DNA of 11,288 bases, taken from assembly GCA_016934645.1 (NCBI GenBank), contig JAFGSL010000716.1, forward strand, positions 1 through 11,288, written 5' to 3'. The position numbers were made by a program, and so were the translations under genes. Each line of letters opens with the position of its first letter. The stretch's first letter is position 1. The stretch is from Anaerolineae bacterium (GTDB taxonomy: Bacteria > Chloroflexota > Anaerolineae > B4-G1 > SLSP01). Below are positions 1 through 6,786 of this stretch, piece after piece. The notes beneath the pieces were generated by a model. It was not told where the DNA came from. It made no database searches and worked only from the letters and a program-made list of their open reading frames with translations.

Positions 1-17
1 CAAAATTTAACTCTCAT
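1..17 (-). CDS. Start of a divergent gene (first codons only)
   Basis: On the - strand an ATG at 17-15 is preceded by a very strong purine-rich ribosome binding site (GAGGAGGAGGA, complement of 22-32) at a suitable distance. Only five full codons (M-R-V-K-F) are in the window, so the product cannot be named. The gene is read divergently from the GguC-like gene and shares its upstream region. A regulator or transport gene of the same sugar pathway would be usual in this position, but nothing in the sequence shows that. Confidence 0.6.
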
Positions 18-111
18 CGTATCCTCCTCCTCATAAAGTGAATAAAACTATGAAAGAATGTTCCGCGCCAGTTGCATCCAGGGGTCAGGAATGCCTAGTA
101 ATCTTATTACA

Positions 112-139
112 ATTCTATACAACTTTTACAATTTGTCCA
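112..139 (-). promoter_or_regulatory. Candidate sigma-70-type promoter for the divergent - strand gene
   Basis: Read on the - strand, TGGACA (complement of 134-139) is separated by 16 bp from TAGAAT (complement of 112-117). Each hexamer differs from the consensus at one base. Transcription would start near 104-105 and give a leader of roughly 90 nt before the ATG at 17. The match was found by eye only. Confidence 0.42.
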
Positions 140-150
140 CAAATCATTTG
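131..150. promoter_or_regulatory. Overlapping palindromes, possible operator
   Basis: ATTTGT-CC-ACAAAT (131-144) is a perfect 6-2-6 palindrome. It overlaps a second one, CAAAT-C-ATTTG (140-150). The first covers the -35 box of the candidate - strand promoter. Dyads of this size in a divergent intergenic region are typical of dimeric repressor sites (GntR-, LacI- or IclR-like). Which family would bind is not decidable here. A further weak dyad, ACTAC/GTAGT, lies at 154-170. Confidence 0.4.
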
Positions 151-161
151 AAAACTACGGC

Positions 162-189
162 TTTTGTAGTCTGGATTTCACTGTAAAAT
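162..189 (+). promoter_or_regulatory. Weak candidate promoter for the GguC-like gene
   Basis: TAAAAT (184-189) is a good -10 box, preceded directly by TG. A poor -35 box, TTTTGT (162-167), lies 16 bp upstream. The leader to the ATG at 238 would be about 40 nt. A promoter is expected in this AT-rich stretch because the gene is first on its strand, but this placement is tentative. Confidence 0.25.
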
Positions 190-222
190 ACTGTTGGTAT
201 CGAGTGCGCGATGTGTTCTATC

Positions 223-231
223 AAAGGGGGG
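223..231 (+). promoter_or_regulatory. Ribosome binding site that sets the GguC-like start
   Basis: AAAGGGGGG lies 6 nt upstream of the ATG at 238 and downstream of the alternative ATG at 211. This argues that 238 is the real start. Confidence 0.6.
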
Positions 232-237
232 CAGCGA

Positions 238-1236
238 ATGCGGATTGTGCAGTTTGTAGATGCCAATGGAAAACGCCGGGTCGGGATTGTGCGGGATTGG
301 GAAACGATAGATATGCTCGTCGGTGTACGGACTGTCTATGGGCTAGCACAACAGGCCATCCAAAAGCAAATGACGTTGATCGCGTTGCTGGAACAACATA
401 CCCTTGCTCGAAGTGTCAACTACACGGTACTGGTGGACGAGGGGTGCTTGCTTGCCCCAATCGATCACCCCAATCCGGCACATACGCTTATCAGCGGTAC
501 TGGTCTCACGCATCTGGGCAGTGCCGATGCGCGCGATAGGATGCACAAAGCTCAATCCGAGGCGTTAACAGACGGCGTGCTGACGGACAGTATGAAGATG
601 TTCCAGATCGGGCTGGAGGGCGGTAAGCCTGAGCCTGGCGAGGTGGGTGTACAGCCGGAATGGTTCTATAAGGGCGATGGTCGTTGGCTCGTTCCGCCTT
701 ACGGCACACTCGTCAGCCCGGCGTTTGCGCTGGATGGTGGCGAAGAGCCGGAAATCGTTGGGCTGTATGTCATCGGCCCTGATTACATGCCCTACCGGTT
801 GGGATTCGCACTCGGCAATGAGTTCTCCGATCACGTGATGGAGCGGCAGAACTATCTCTATCTGGCACACTCTAAACTGCGCCCGTGTTCATTCGGACCA
901 GAACTGCTGCTTGGCGATCTGCCTGGAGACATTTGTGGTGTGGCGCGTATTTTACGGGGCGACCGTGTGATCTGGGAGAAGCCTTTCCTCAGCGGTGAGA
1001 ACAATATGTCGCATACCGTTGCTAACCTGGAACACCATCATTTCAAGTATCCCCAGTTCCGGCAGCCGGGTGATATTCACGTTCACTTCTTTGGCACGGC
1101 GACGTTGAGTTTTGCGGACGGCATACGGCTTAAGGGTGGAGACATCGTCGAAATCGCCGCACCGGATTTTGGGCGTCCACTGCGAAATCGCGTCACTGTA
1201 GCCGCTGACGAACCTTTCACCGTGGCCCTACTCTAG
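238..1236 (+). CDS. gguC: GguC/AraD1 family protein (fumarylacetoacetate hydrolase fold)
   Basis: 332 residues from the preferred start. The protein matches the GguC/AraD1 family, FAH-fold enzymes tied to pentose and sugar-acid metabolism and often linked to sugar ABC transporters. Family-typical stretches are SGTGLTHLGSADARDRMH (86-103), TDSMKMFQIGLEGG (116-129), IGVQPEWFYKG-like VGVQPEWFYKG (136-146), GGEEPEIVG (167-175), LGNEFSDHVMERQNYLYLA (192-210), ANLEHHHFKYPQFR (262-275) and GDIHVHFFGT (278-287). E170 and E172 fit the E-x-E metal site of FAH enzymes. Related proteins are proposed to dehydrate 2-keto-3-deoxy sugar acids such as 2-keto-3-deoxy-L-arabonate; that exact substrate is an inference. 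The ATG at 238 is chosen over an in-frame ATG at 211 because AAAGGGGGG (223-231) lies 6 nt before it and MRIVQFVDANGKRRVGIV fits the family N-terminus. It is the first gene of the + strand cluster, and its stop codon overlaps the ribosome binding site of the next gene. Confidence 0.85.
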   Translation: MRIVQFVDANGKRRVGIVRDWETIDMLVGVRTVYGLAQQAIQKQMTLIALLEQHTLARSVNYTVLVDEGCLLAPIDHPNPAHTLISGTGLTHLGSADARDRMHKAQSEALTDGVLTDSMKMFQIGLEGGKPEPGEVGVQPEWFYKGDGRWLVPPYGTLVSPAFALDGGEEPEIVGLYVIGPDYMPYRLGFALGNEFSDHVMERQNYLYLAHSKLRPCSFGPELLLGDLPGDICGVARILRGDRVIWEKPFLSGENNMSHTVANLEHHHFKYPQFRQPGDIHVHFFGTATLSFADGIRLKGGDIVEIAAPDFGRPLRNRVTVAADEPFTVALL

Positions 1237-1246
1237 GAGTGTCAGA

Positions 1247-3061
1247 ATGAAAAAACGTCTCCAGACACCAACGGACGATATACTCAGCACTCAAAACCTT
1301 GTCATCACGGATGTGTGGATCGCAACCGAACAGTTACGTCTTCTGAACTGCATTCTGCACCGGATTGGGGCCGCATTGGGGCTTGCGGCATTAGGTGTGC
1401 TCATTTCTGCTGTGCTGCATGGTTCGGTTTGGCAACTGTGGCTGCTCTTTGCTATTATGTTGCTGGGTTTGGGTGGTTATGCTCTGGCGGTCCGGTGGAG
1501 TAAACGCGGAAAAGTGCTTGCTAGTAGCTGGTTATTGATTTCCGTCGTTGCTGTGATTGGTCTGGTTCTGGCGCTACTCTTTGAAGATTTGGTTGTTGCA
1601 TTTGCTATTTTGGGCCTGTTGATTTCACTCATGGCCGGTGTTCTGATCTCTCGCGGTGCAGGTTTTGGCTTTGCTATTGCTCTGCTCGTTGTGGGACTAG
1701 GATTCATCTTTATACTCAGAACCCCTGTTCTGATCCCGATTACACTCTCTTTGAGCCAACAAGCGAAAAATTGGATCGATCTCCTGACGTTCTTGCTGAC
1801 GATCTTTCTGGGGACGTATCTGGTAGCAACCAGCCAGGATGGAACACGGCTGGCATTTGAGCGCTTGGTCGAGCAATCCAACAGATTGAAGGTCCTCAAC
1901 AGAGACCTGGCTCATGAGATTCACGAGCGTAAGCAGGCTGAGGCGGCACTCGCACGACTCAACAGCACCCTCGAAGCATCAGTCGCTGAACGTACAGCCG
2001 AGGCGGTTGCTGAAAAAGATAAAAGCGAAGCGATACTGCGTAGTGTCGGCGATGCGATCAGTGTCACCGACCTGGATATGCGCATCCAGTACGTGAATGA
2101 GGCATTTGTGACGTTGACGGGGTACAGCAGCGCCGAAATCGTTGGCCGTCCGATGTACACTCTCATGGTACAGGAGACCGCAGAATTGGATCGTCGCTCC
2201 CGGCAGTTCGCTTGGCAGACGGGGGTTTATTCGCAGCGTGAAATCACTATGCGTCACAAAAGTGGGCGCACCTACGATGCTGTGCTGACAATTGCCTCTT
2301 TGCAGTACGAAGGTGAGCCTACCGGCTATATCTTCAGTCACCAGGACATCACTAAGTTCAAGGCATTGGAGCGTGCGCGCAGCCAGTTCATCACCAACGT
2401 CTCCCACGAACTGCGCACCCCAGTGACAAGCATCAAACTCTCCGCGTATTTGTTGCAGTCGGAGCGGTCGGCAGAGAACGCTGTGGAGTATTTACATGCC
2501 TTGGAACGCCAGTCGGCACGACTGGAGCATCTCATCGAGGATATTCTCGAGATTGCTTCGTTGGACAGTGGTCAGGGTGTCACCACGTGGAAACCGGTTC
2601 ACTTTGCGCTTATTGTCACTGACACAGCAATGGGTTATCAGAACCGGGCCAGTGCACGCAATGTGACGTTAACTGCGGACCCTGGGCCGGGTGATTTACC
2701 GGAAGTCAACGGGGATCCCTCCCGTTTGCAACAGGCGCTGAAGGAGTTGGTGGAAAATGCGTTGATTTTTACCCCCCCTGGTGGTGACGTGCATATTGCA
2801 CTTGCCACTGTCGAGGATAATGCTCGACAGTGGGTGACGCTGGCTGTGCGGGACACTGGCCCGGGTATTTCGCCCGATGAGAAGCCCAAGCTCTTCAACC
2901 GTTTCTTTCGCGGTGTGCTGGCCGAATCGGGTCACGTTCCCGGCACAGGATTGGGGTTAAGTATTGTGGATGAGATTGTGCGCGCTCACGGTGGTCATAT
3001 CAGCGTCGAGAGTGAGTTAGGGCATGGAAGCACCTTCACGTTGTGGCTGCCGGGCGTTTAG
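1247..3061 (+). CDS. Membrane-bound PAS sensor histidine kinase
   Basis: 604 residues. An N-terminal domain of about six hydrophobic helices (near 43-60, 62-83, 93-111, 114-134, 139-157, 176-195) is followed by a charged, probably coiled-coil segment (200-260), a PAS domain (about 262-370, ending in the PAC-like GYIFSHQDITKFKALERAR), a HisKA domain with the phospho-acceptor His387 in NVSHELRTP, and a HATPase domain. That domain has an N box (ELVENALIFTPPGG, 500-513), a G1 box (DTGPGIS, 536-542), an F box (LFNRFFRG, 549-556) and a G2 box (GTGLGLSIV, 566-574). It lacks a receiver domain, so it is not a hybrid kinase. It should autophosphorylate and pass the phosphate to a response regulator, but none is encoded next to it. 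The TM domain has no large outside loop, so the signal may come from the membrane or from the cytosolic PAS domain. The TAGGAG ribosome binding site includes the stop codon of the preceding gene, which suggests translational coupling. Confidence 0.93.
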   Translation: MKKRLQTPTDDILSTQNLVITDVWIATEQLRLLNCILHRIGAALGLAALGVLISAVLHGSVWQLWLLFAIMLLGLGGYALAVRWSKRGKVLASSWLLISVVAVIGLVLALLFEDLVVAFAILGLLISLMAGVLISRGAGFGFAIALLVVGLGFIFILRTPVLIPITLSLSQQAKNWIDLLTFLLTIFLGTYLVATSQDGTRLAFERLVEQSNRLKVLNRDLAHEIHERKQAEAALARLNSTLEASVAERTAEAVAEKDKSEAILRSVGDAISVTDLDMRIQYVNEAFVTLTGYSSAEIVGRPMYTLMVQETAELDRRSRQFAWQTGVYSQREITMRHKSGRTYDAVLTIASLQYEGEPTGYIFSHQDITKFKALERARSQFITNVSHELRTPVTSIKLSAYLLQSERSAENAVEYLHALERQSARLEHLIEDILEIASLDSGQGVTTWKPVHFALIVTDTAMGYQNRASARNVTLTADPGPGDLPEVNGDPSRLQQALKELVENALIFTPPGGDVHIALATVEDNARQWVTLAVRDTGPGISPDEKPKLFNRFFRGVLAESGHVPGTGLGLSIVDEIVRAHGGHISVESELGHGSTFTLWLPGV

Positions 3062-3067
3062 GCTATT

Positions 3068-4045
3068 ATGTTAACCAGTAGAGAGGTTGTTGCTAGAACG
3101 ATCCGGTTCGAGGGTGCGGATCGCCTGCCATACGATTTGCCTGGCGAGTGTGGCACGGACTTCGCCCACGTTGGTATGACGCCATCGCCCGATGCGCGTC
3201 CTTCTGAAGGGGTGGACGAGTGGGGGGCGGTGTGGGAAAACATCGGTGTCTGCCAGTTGGGAGAGGTGAAAGCATTTCCGCTCAAGGATTGGGTGGATTT
3301 TGATAGACTGCCCATCCCCAACATCCGTGAACCCCGCCGCTGGTCGCTGTTAGAGGGAGCGCAAGAGCGCGCCGGAGACAAGTTTCTCCTCGCCGACGGC
3401 ATTTCCATTTACGAGCGCGTCCACTTTATCCGGGGTCTGGAAAACACGTGGATCGACATCCACGAGCATCCCAATGAATTAGCGGCGCTGCTTGACATCC
3501 TGGTGGAGATGAACCTTTACGCTATCGACCGCTACGCCGAGGCTGGTGTTGACGGTTATATCTTCTGTGATGATTGGGGCCTGCAAGACCGGCTGATGAT
3601 CTCCCCGAAATCCTGGCGCGCGTTATGGAAGCCGCGTTATGCTCGCATCTACGCCGCTGTGCATGGCGCCGGGATGCTCACGTTCCTTCACAGTTGTGGT
3701 CACATCGTTGCCATCCTCGATGACCTTATCGAAATTGGGCTGGACGTGATTCATATGGATCAGCAGGAGAATATTGGCCTGAACTTACTCGGCGAGCGTT
3801 TTGGTGGGCGGCTGACGTTCTTTTCGCCGGTAGATATCCAGCAGACGATGGCTCACGGAACACTGGATGAGATCCGCGCTTACTGCCGGGCGATGGGCGA
3901 GCACCTGGGACGACCGAACGGCGGCTTCATTCCGCGTTGGTACAGCGATCCCGTTGGTGCCGGGCACCGTCAGGAAGCGATTGCGGCGATGTGTGAAGAA
4001 TTTCTCATAATGAGCAAGGAGTATGGAGTACGAAGTAGGGAGTAG
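3068..4045 (+). CDS. UroD/MtaA-like (COG0407-type) protein
   Basis: 325 residues with the overall pattern of the uroporphyrinogen decarboxylase superfamily. The opening MLTSREVVARTIRFEGADRL resembles the usual 'TSRERV..A..G..PDRVP' start. GVDGYIFCDDWG (160-171), P180-x4-W-x-P at 180-189 and FLHSCGHI (206-213) fit the family. H208, C210 and H212 lie where corrinoid-methyltransferase members (MtaA, CmuA) have zinc-binding His/Cys residues. The HemE signature PVWxMRQAGR is absent, so it is unlikely to make coproporphyrinogen. Members of this branch are methyltransferase-like or of unknown function and are common beside sugar-metabolism genes. The start lies only 6 bp after the kinase stop and has no clear Shine-Dalgarno, so translation is probably coupled. 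The last residues (about GVRSRE) and the TAG stop are encoded by an AGTAGGG heptamer repeat, so the C-terminus looks altered by repeat sequence. The substrate is unknown. Confidence 0.82.
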   Translation: MLTSREVVARTIRFEGADRLPYDLPGECGTDFAHVGMTPSPDARPSEGVDEWGAVWENIGVCQLGEVKAFPLKDWVDFDRLPIPNIREPRRWSLLEGAQERAGDKFLLADGISIYERVHFIRGLENTWIDIHEHPNELAALLDILVEMNLYAIDRYAEAGVDGYIFCDDWGLQDRLMISPKSWRALWKPRYARIYAAVHGAGMLTFLHSCGHIVAILDDLIEIGLDVIHMDQQENIGLNLLGERFGGRLTFFSPVDIQQTMAHGTLDEIRAYCRAMGEHLGRPNGGFIPRWYSDPVGAGHRQEAIAAMCEEFLIMSKEYGVRSRE

Positions 4046-4094
4046 GGAGTAGGGAGTAGGGAAAATCTTCCTTACTCCATACTGCATACTCCTT
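4016..4094. repeat. Imperfect long inverted repeat downstream of the UroD-like gene
   Basis: The left arm AAGGAGTATGGAGTACG (from 4016) pairs with the complement of the right arm (4067-4094), which reads AAGGAGTATGCAGTATGG on the opposite strand. The match continues imperfectly into the heptamer array. The RNA would form a long stem with mismatches around the AAAATC loop. No clear T tract follows, so a canonical Rho-independent terminator is not supported. It could protect or process the mRNA between two genes. Confidence 0.55.
4034..4061. repeat. Heptanucleotide tandem repeat (AGTAGGG x4)
   Basis: Four perfect copies of AGTAGGG run from 4034 to 4061. They overlap the 3' end of the UroD-like gene, and the TAG stop codon (4043-4045) is inside copy 2. 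Similar heptamer arrays (STRR elements) are well known in cyanobacterial intergenic DNA. Their presence here is seen directly; a shared origin is not established. Confidence 0.85.
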
Positions 4095-4124
4095 ATTCCT
4101 ATATCTTGTAAGCGAGGGGGCACA

Positions 4125-4913
4125 ATGGATACCGTAAAATTTGGCAATGTGACCGTGAGCAAGATCATCTTGGGTGGCAATCCGTTCAGCGGGTTTTCAC
4201 ACCAGAATCCAGAAATGGACCGCGAGATGGTGCGCTACTTCACCGTCGCTAATATCAAGAAGACGATAGCGCAGGCGGAGTCGTTGGGTATCACCGGATT
4301 CTTGGGACGCGTTGATAAGCACATCCGTCGAACGTTGTTGGAATATTGGGATGAAGGCGGCGCAATCCAGTGGCTGGCACAGACCGCACCGGAGTTCAGC
4401 AGTTTGTCGGGCAATGTAGCGGGTGCGGTCAGCACGGGCGCGGCGGCGGTCTACCTCCACGGTGGGCAGATGGACTTCCTTTACGCGCAGAACCAGCTCG
4501 ACATCGTTCCCGATATCATCGCGCAGATCAAAAGCGCGGGACGGGCCGCCGGTATTGCCGCGCATAACCCGCGCGTCCACGCGTGGGCCGACGAGCATCT
4601 CGACCTGGATTTCCATATGTGCTCGTACTACAACCCCACGCGCCGCGACGAGAACGCTGAACACATCCCTGGCGCGGTGGAGACGTTCGCCGCAGCCGAT
4701 CGCGCCGCAATAGTGGACGTGATTCGCCAGTTGCGCCGGCCGGCTATTCACTACAAAATCTTTGCCGCCGGACGCAATGACCCGCGTGAAGCTTTTGCCT
4801 TTGTCGCACAACACCTGCGTCCACAGGATGCCGTCTGCATCGGCGTCTTCCCGAAGGATAAGCCGGATATGCTTGCCGAGGACGTGCGTTTATTTATGGA
4901 GGTTGTTTCGTGA
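4125..4913 (+). CDS. Aldo/keto-reductase-like TIM-barrel protein, function unknown
   Basis: 262 residues. The N-terminus (VSKIILGGNPFSGF, 11-24) resembles the first strand of aldo/keto reductases. AAAVYLHGGQMDFL (106-119) resembles their 'lyllHgpD' strand. The C-terminal part (IHYKIFAAGRNDPREAFAF, 208-226; AVCIGVFPKDKPDMLAEDV, 236-254) fits late barrel strands. The catalytic Asp, Tyr and Lys of true reductases are not visible at the matching places: the second strand reads GITGFLGRVDKH rather than 'DTAxxYG', and the third ends in QTAPE rather than a conserved Lys. Only the His (H112) seems kept. It may bind a sugar or cofactor without being a normal NAD(P)H reductase. The start at 4125 is supported by GAGGGGG (4114-4120). 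It follows the UroD-like gene and precedes ppk2. The stop codon lies in a heptamer repeat. The family name is uncertain. Confidence 0.6.
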   Translation: MDTVKFGNVTVSKIILGGNPFSGFSHQNPEMDREMVRYFTVANIKKTIAQAESLGITGFLGRVDKHIRRTLLEYWDEGGAIQWLAQTAPEFSSLSGNVAGAVSTGAAAVYLHGGQMDFLYAQNQLDIVPDIIAQIKSAGRAAGIAAHNPRVHAWADEHLDLDFHMCSYYNPTRRDENAEHIPGAVETFAAADRAAIVDVIRQLRRPAIHYKIFAAGRNDPREAFAFVAQHLRPQDAVCIGVFPKDKPDMLAEDVRLFMEVVS

Positions 4914-4930
4914 TTCACAATTCGTAATTC
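4910..4930. repeat. Heptanucleotide tandem repeat (GTRATTC-type, 3 copies)
   Basis: GTGATTC (4910-4916), ACAATTC (4917-4923) and GTAATTC (4924-4930) form three degenerate copies of one heptamer. The TGA stop (4911-4913) of the upstream gene is in the first copy. The same heptamer recurs at 7492-7512. Confidence 0.7.
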
Positions 4931-4945
4931 TCAAAGGAGATCACA

Positions 4946-5749
4946 ATGGACATCTATCGTGTTAAGCCAGGAACGCAAGTAGATTTATCTCAATGGTCGC
5001 CCAACGATAAGGCCATGTTCGATAAGGGTAAATCGGAAGGCAAGGAAGCAATGAAGGCGCTCAACCGGCGGCTGGAGGTGCTGCAAGAGCTGCTTTTCGC
5101 TGAGGGCAAACGTAAGGTTCTCATCGTGCTGCAAGCGATGGACACCGGTGGCAAGGATGGCGTGATTCGTTGGGTCTTCGACCGCGTTAACCCGCAGGGG
5201 GTGAAGGTGGCGAGCTTCAAAGCCCCCACGCCCGAAGAATTGGCCCACGATTACCTGTGGCGCGTCCACAAGCATACGCCGGGCAAGGGCGAGATTGTAA
5301 TCTTCAACCGCAGCCATTATGAGGACGTGTTGGTGGTGCGGGTGCACAATCTGGTTCCGAGGGAAGTATGGGGCCGCCGTTACGCGCACATCAATGCCTT
5401 TGAGCGCATGCTGGCGGAAGAGGGGACGACAATCCTCAAGTTTTTCCTCCATATCAGTATGGATGAGCAGAAGGAGCGCCTGCAGGCGCGGTTGGACGAG
5501 CCGGAAAAAAACTGGAAGTTTAACGTCGGCGATCTTAAGGAGCGTGCGCTGTGGGTTGATTACACGCGCGCCTACGAAGCCGTCCTCAGCAAGACCAGCA
5601 CCGAATGGGCGCCGTGGTACATCGTTCCGGCGAACCGTAAGTGGTACCGCAACCTCGTCATCAGCGATGTGCTCGTGAAGACCTTGGAGGGGTTCGATAT
5701 GCATTATCCCGAACCGGAAGAAAACCTTGACGAGGTGGTTATCGTCTAA
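4946..5749 (+). CDS. ppk2: PPK2 family polyphosphate kinase / polyphosphate:nucleotide phosphotransferase
   Basis: 267 residues, the usual size of a single-domain PPK2. The cytosolic enzyme moves phosphate between inorganic polyphosphate and nucleoside mono- or diphosphates. The order of motifs is clear: VLIVLQAMDTGGKDGVI (58-74) is the Walker A region with K70 and D71; EIVIFNRSHYEDVLV (116-130) is the Walker B region; RLDEPEKNWKF (182-192) is the lid; and WAPWYIVPANRKWYRNLVIS (221-240) closes the fold. The arrangement resembles the TIGR03709-like PPK2 group, several of whose members can phosphorylate both AMP and ADP. The exact class and direction cannot be fixed by eye. AAGGAG (4934-4939) lies 6 nt before the ATG. 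The stop codon abuts the next start codon (TAAATG). Its role here may be to link polyphosphate stores to nucleotide supply under stress; nothing else in the cluster shows this. Confidence 0.93.
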   Translation: MDIYRVKPGTQVDLSQWSPNDKAMFDKGKSEGKEAMKALNRRLEVLQELLFAEGKRKVLIVLQAMDTGGKDGVIRWVFDRVNPQGVKVASFKAPTPEELAHDYLWRVHKHTPGKGEIVIFNRSHYEDVLVVRVHNLVPREVWGRRYAHINAFERMLAEEGTTILKFFLHISMDEQKERLQARLDEPEKNWKFNVGDLKERALWVDYTRAYEAVLSKTSTEWAPWYIVPANRKWYRNLVISDVLVKTLEGFDMHYPEPEENLDEVVIV

Positions 5750-6691
5750 ATGCTGCTGCTTATCAACGTTATCTTACCCGTCTTTCTCGTAGCAGGTGTG
5801 GCGGCTTCGGCGCAGCCGCGTTTGAAATTGGATAGGCATGTGCTTTCGCGGGCGGCGTTTTATCTGTTCAGCCCGGCGATGGTGTTGGATGCCCTCATTA
5901 ACTCCGATGTGAGTGGTGCGGAGTTCGGGCAGATTGCCGCGGCGCTGACGTTAACCGTGCTGGCGTTGTGGCTTGTGGGCGAGTTTGCGGCGCGTCTGTT
6001 GCGTCTTGACGGCTCGATACGCAGTGCTTTCCTCGTCGCCATTGTTCTGATGAACTCCGGCAACTACGGTATGCCCGTCAACTTCTTCGCGTTTGGCGAA
6101 CCGGGATTGGTGCGTGCTTCCCTGTGTGTCACTGTGAATGCCGTCATCACCTCCACGCTAGGTGTGTATTTAGCAGCCCGGGGCCATACCGCTGTTGGTC
6201 GCACGGCGCTGAACCGCACGACATGGTGCCGCACATCATTTTGCCGCGTTCTCTCCGTGCCGGCGATTTACGCCGCTATATTGGGATTGCTCGTCAACCT
6301 GGCGGGCTGGGCGTTGCCTGAAACGGTGGTCAAAGCTATACACCTGCTCGGACAAGGGCTGGTGCCTGTATCTCTGCTGATCCTTGGTATCCAGGTGATG
6401 CAAACATTCGGTGAACAACACAGTCTATCGCATACTCCGGCGCTGCTGATGGTCGCGTTGGGGCGTTTGGTACTGGCACCGTTGTTCGCCAGTCTGGCAG
6501 GTAATCTCGTCGGCCTGAATGGATTGGCGCGTGACGTCATCACGCTTGAGATGGCGACACCAGCGGCAGTGATGTCGTTGGTTTTGGCGCAGGAATTTGG
6601 ATCGGATACATCATTTGCCGCGCTCTGCATCCTGGTGACGACGTTCGCCAGTTTGCTCACTGTGACGTTGTGGCTCAATTGGCTGATGTGA
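5750..6691 (+). CDS. AEC (auxin efflux carrier) family transporter
   Basis: 313 residues, nearly all hydrophobic helices, consistent with the 10-TM fold of AEC transporters, which export or exchange organic anions such as malate. The family hallmark MNSGNYGMPVNFFAFG (101-116) is present, together with LGQGLVPVSLLILGIQV (200-216) in the second half and EMATPAAVMSLVLAQEFG (267-284) near the end. Each matches conserved AEC stretches. The loop between the halves (about 143-168) is longer and richer in Arg and Cys than usual (RTTWCRTSFCRV). The reading frame stays open through it and no better alternative frame was found. The start directly follows the ppk2 stop with no spacer. GAGGTGG (5731-5737) inside ppk2 may serve as ribosome binding site. 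The substrate is unknown, and a sugar-acid or dicarboxylate would suit the first gene of the cluster. Confidence 0.88.
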   Translation: MLLLINVILPVFLVAGVAASAQPRLKLDRHVLSRAAFYLFSPAMVLDALINSDVSGAEFGQIAAALTLTVLALWLVGEFAARLLRLDGSIRSAFLVAIVLMNSGNYGMPVNFFAFGEPGLVRASLCVTVNAVITSTLGVYLAARGHTAVGRTALNRTTWCRTSFCRVLSVPAIYAAILGLLVNLAGWALPETVVKAIHLLGQGLVPVSLLILGIQVMQTFGEQHSLSHTPALLMVALGRLVLAPLFASLAGNLVGLNGLARDVITLEMATPAAVMSLVLAQEFGSDTSFAALCILVTTFASLLTVTLWLNWLM

Positions 6692-6741
6692 TCCTCACGA
6701 AGGTTCAGGCGAACCAAAGATTCGCACGCCTTCGCAAGGAT
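6691..6741. repeat. Imperfect palindrome between the transporter and the sigma gene
   Basis: ATCCTCACGAAGG (6691-6703) is complementary to CCTTCGCAAGGAT (6729-6741) except at two positions. A smaller inner pair, GCGAA/TTCGC, lies between the arms. The hairpin begins at the last base of the transporter stop codon and has no T tract after it, so it may be a REP-like element or a Rho-dependent or processing site. It separates the metabolic cluster from the sigma/anti-sigma unit. Confidence 0.55.
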
Positions 6742-6747
6742 GAGGGG

Positions 6748-6778
6748 AGAACTTTTCGGCCCTAAACTGCATGTAACG
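6748..6778 (+). promoter_or_regulatory. Candidate ECF-type promoter upstream of the sigma gene
   Basis: AGAACTT (6748-6754) differs at one base from the GGAACTT -35 motif used by many ECF sigma factors and keeps the AAC core. GTAACG (6773-6778), about 18 bp further on, is a possible -10 region. A start near 6785 would leave a very short leader beginning just before the ribosome binding site. ECF genes often switch on their own promoters, so this would be an autoregulatory site. The match is by eye and the -10 part is weak. Confidence 0.28.
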
Positions 6779-6786
6779 ATTAGGAC

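Noticed and set aside
1247..3061. Hybrid kinase with a receiver domain
   Set aside because: The protein ends directly after the G2 box and final strands of the ATPase domain; no receiver Asp motif follows.
3068..4045. HemE (uroporphyrinogen III decarboxylase) of heme synthesis
   Set aside because: The N-terminal PVWxMRQAGR signature is absent and no other heme genes are nearby; the His/Cys motif fits the methyltransferase-like branch.
4034..4061. CRISPR array
   Set aside because: The unit is 7 bp with no spacers; it is a simple tandem repeat. No cas-like gene is present.
4197..4814. Open - strand frame opposite the aldo/keto-reductase-like gene (205 codons)
   Set aside because: The + strand frame has a ribosome binding site and barrel-like motifs; the - strand product has no recognisable pattern.
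4985..5704. Long open frame on the - strand opposite ppk2 (239 codons)
   Set aside because: It lies wholly opposite a gene with clear PPK2 motifs, has no recognisable domain and is low in family-like patterns; GC-rich coding DNA often leaves such open frames.
6176..6270. Frameshift pair in the AEC transporter loop
   Set aside because: The loop is unusually Arg/Cys-rich, but neither of the other two frames gives a better family-like sequence and the frame is correct on both sides, so an insertion in a variable loop is simpler.
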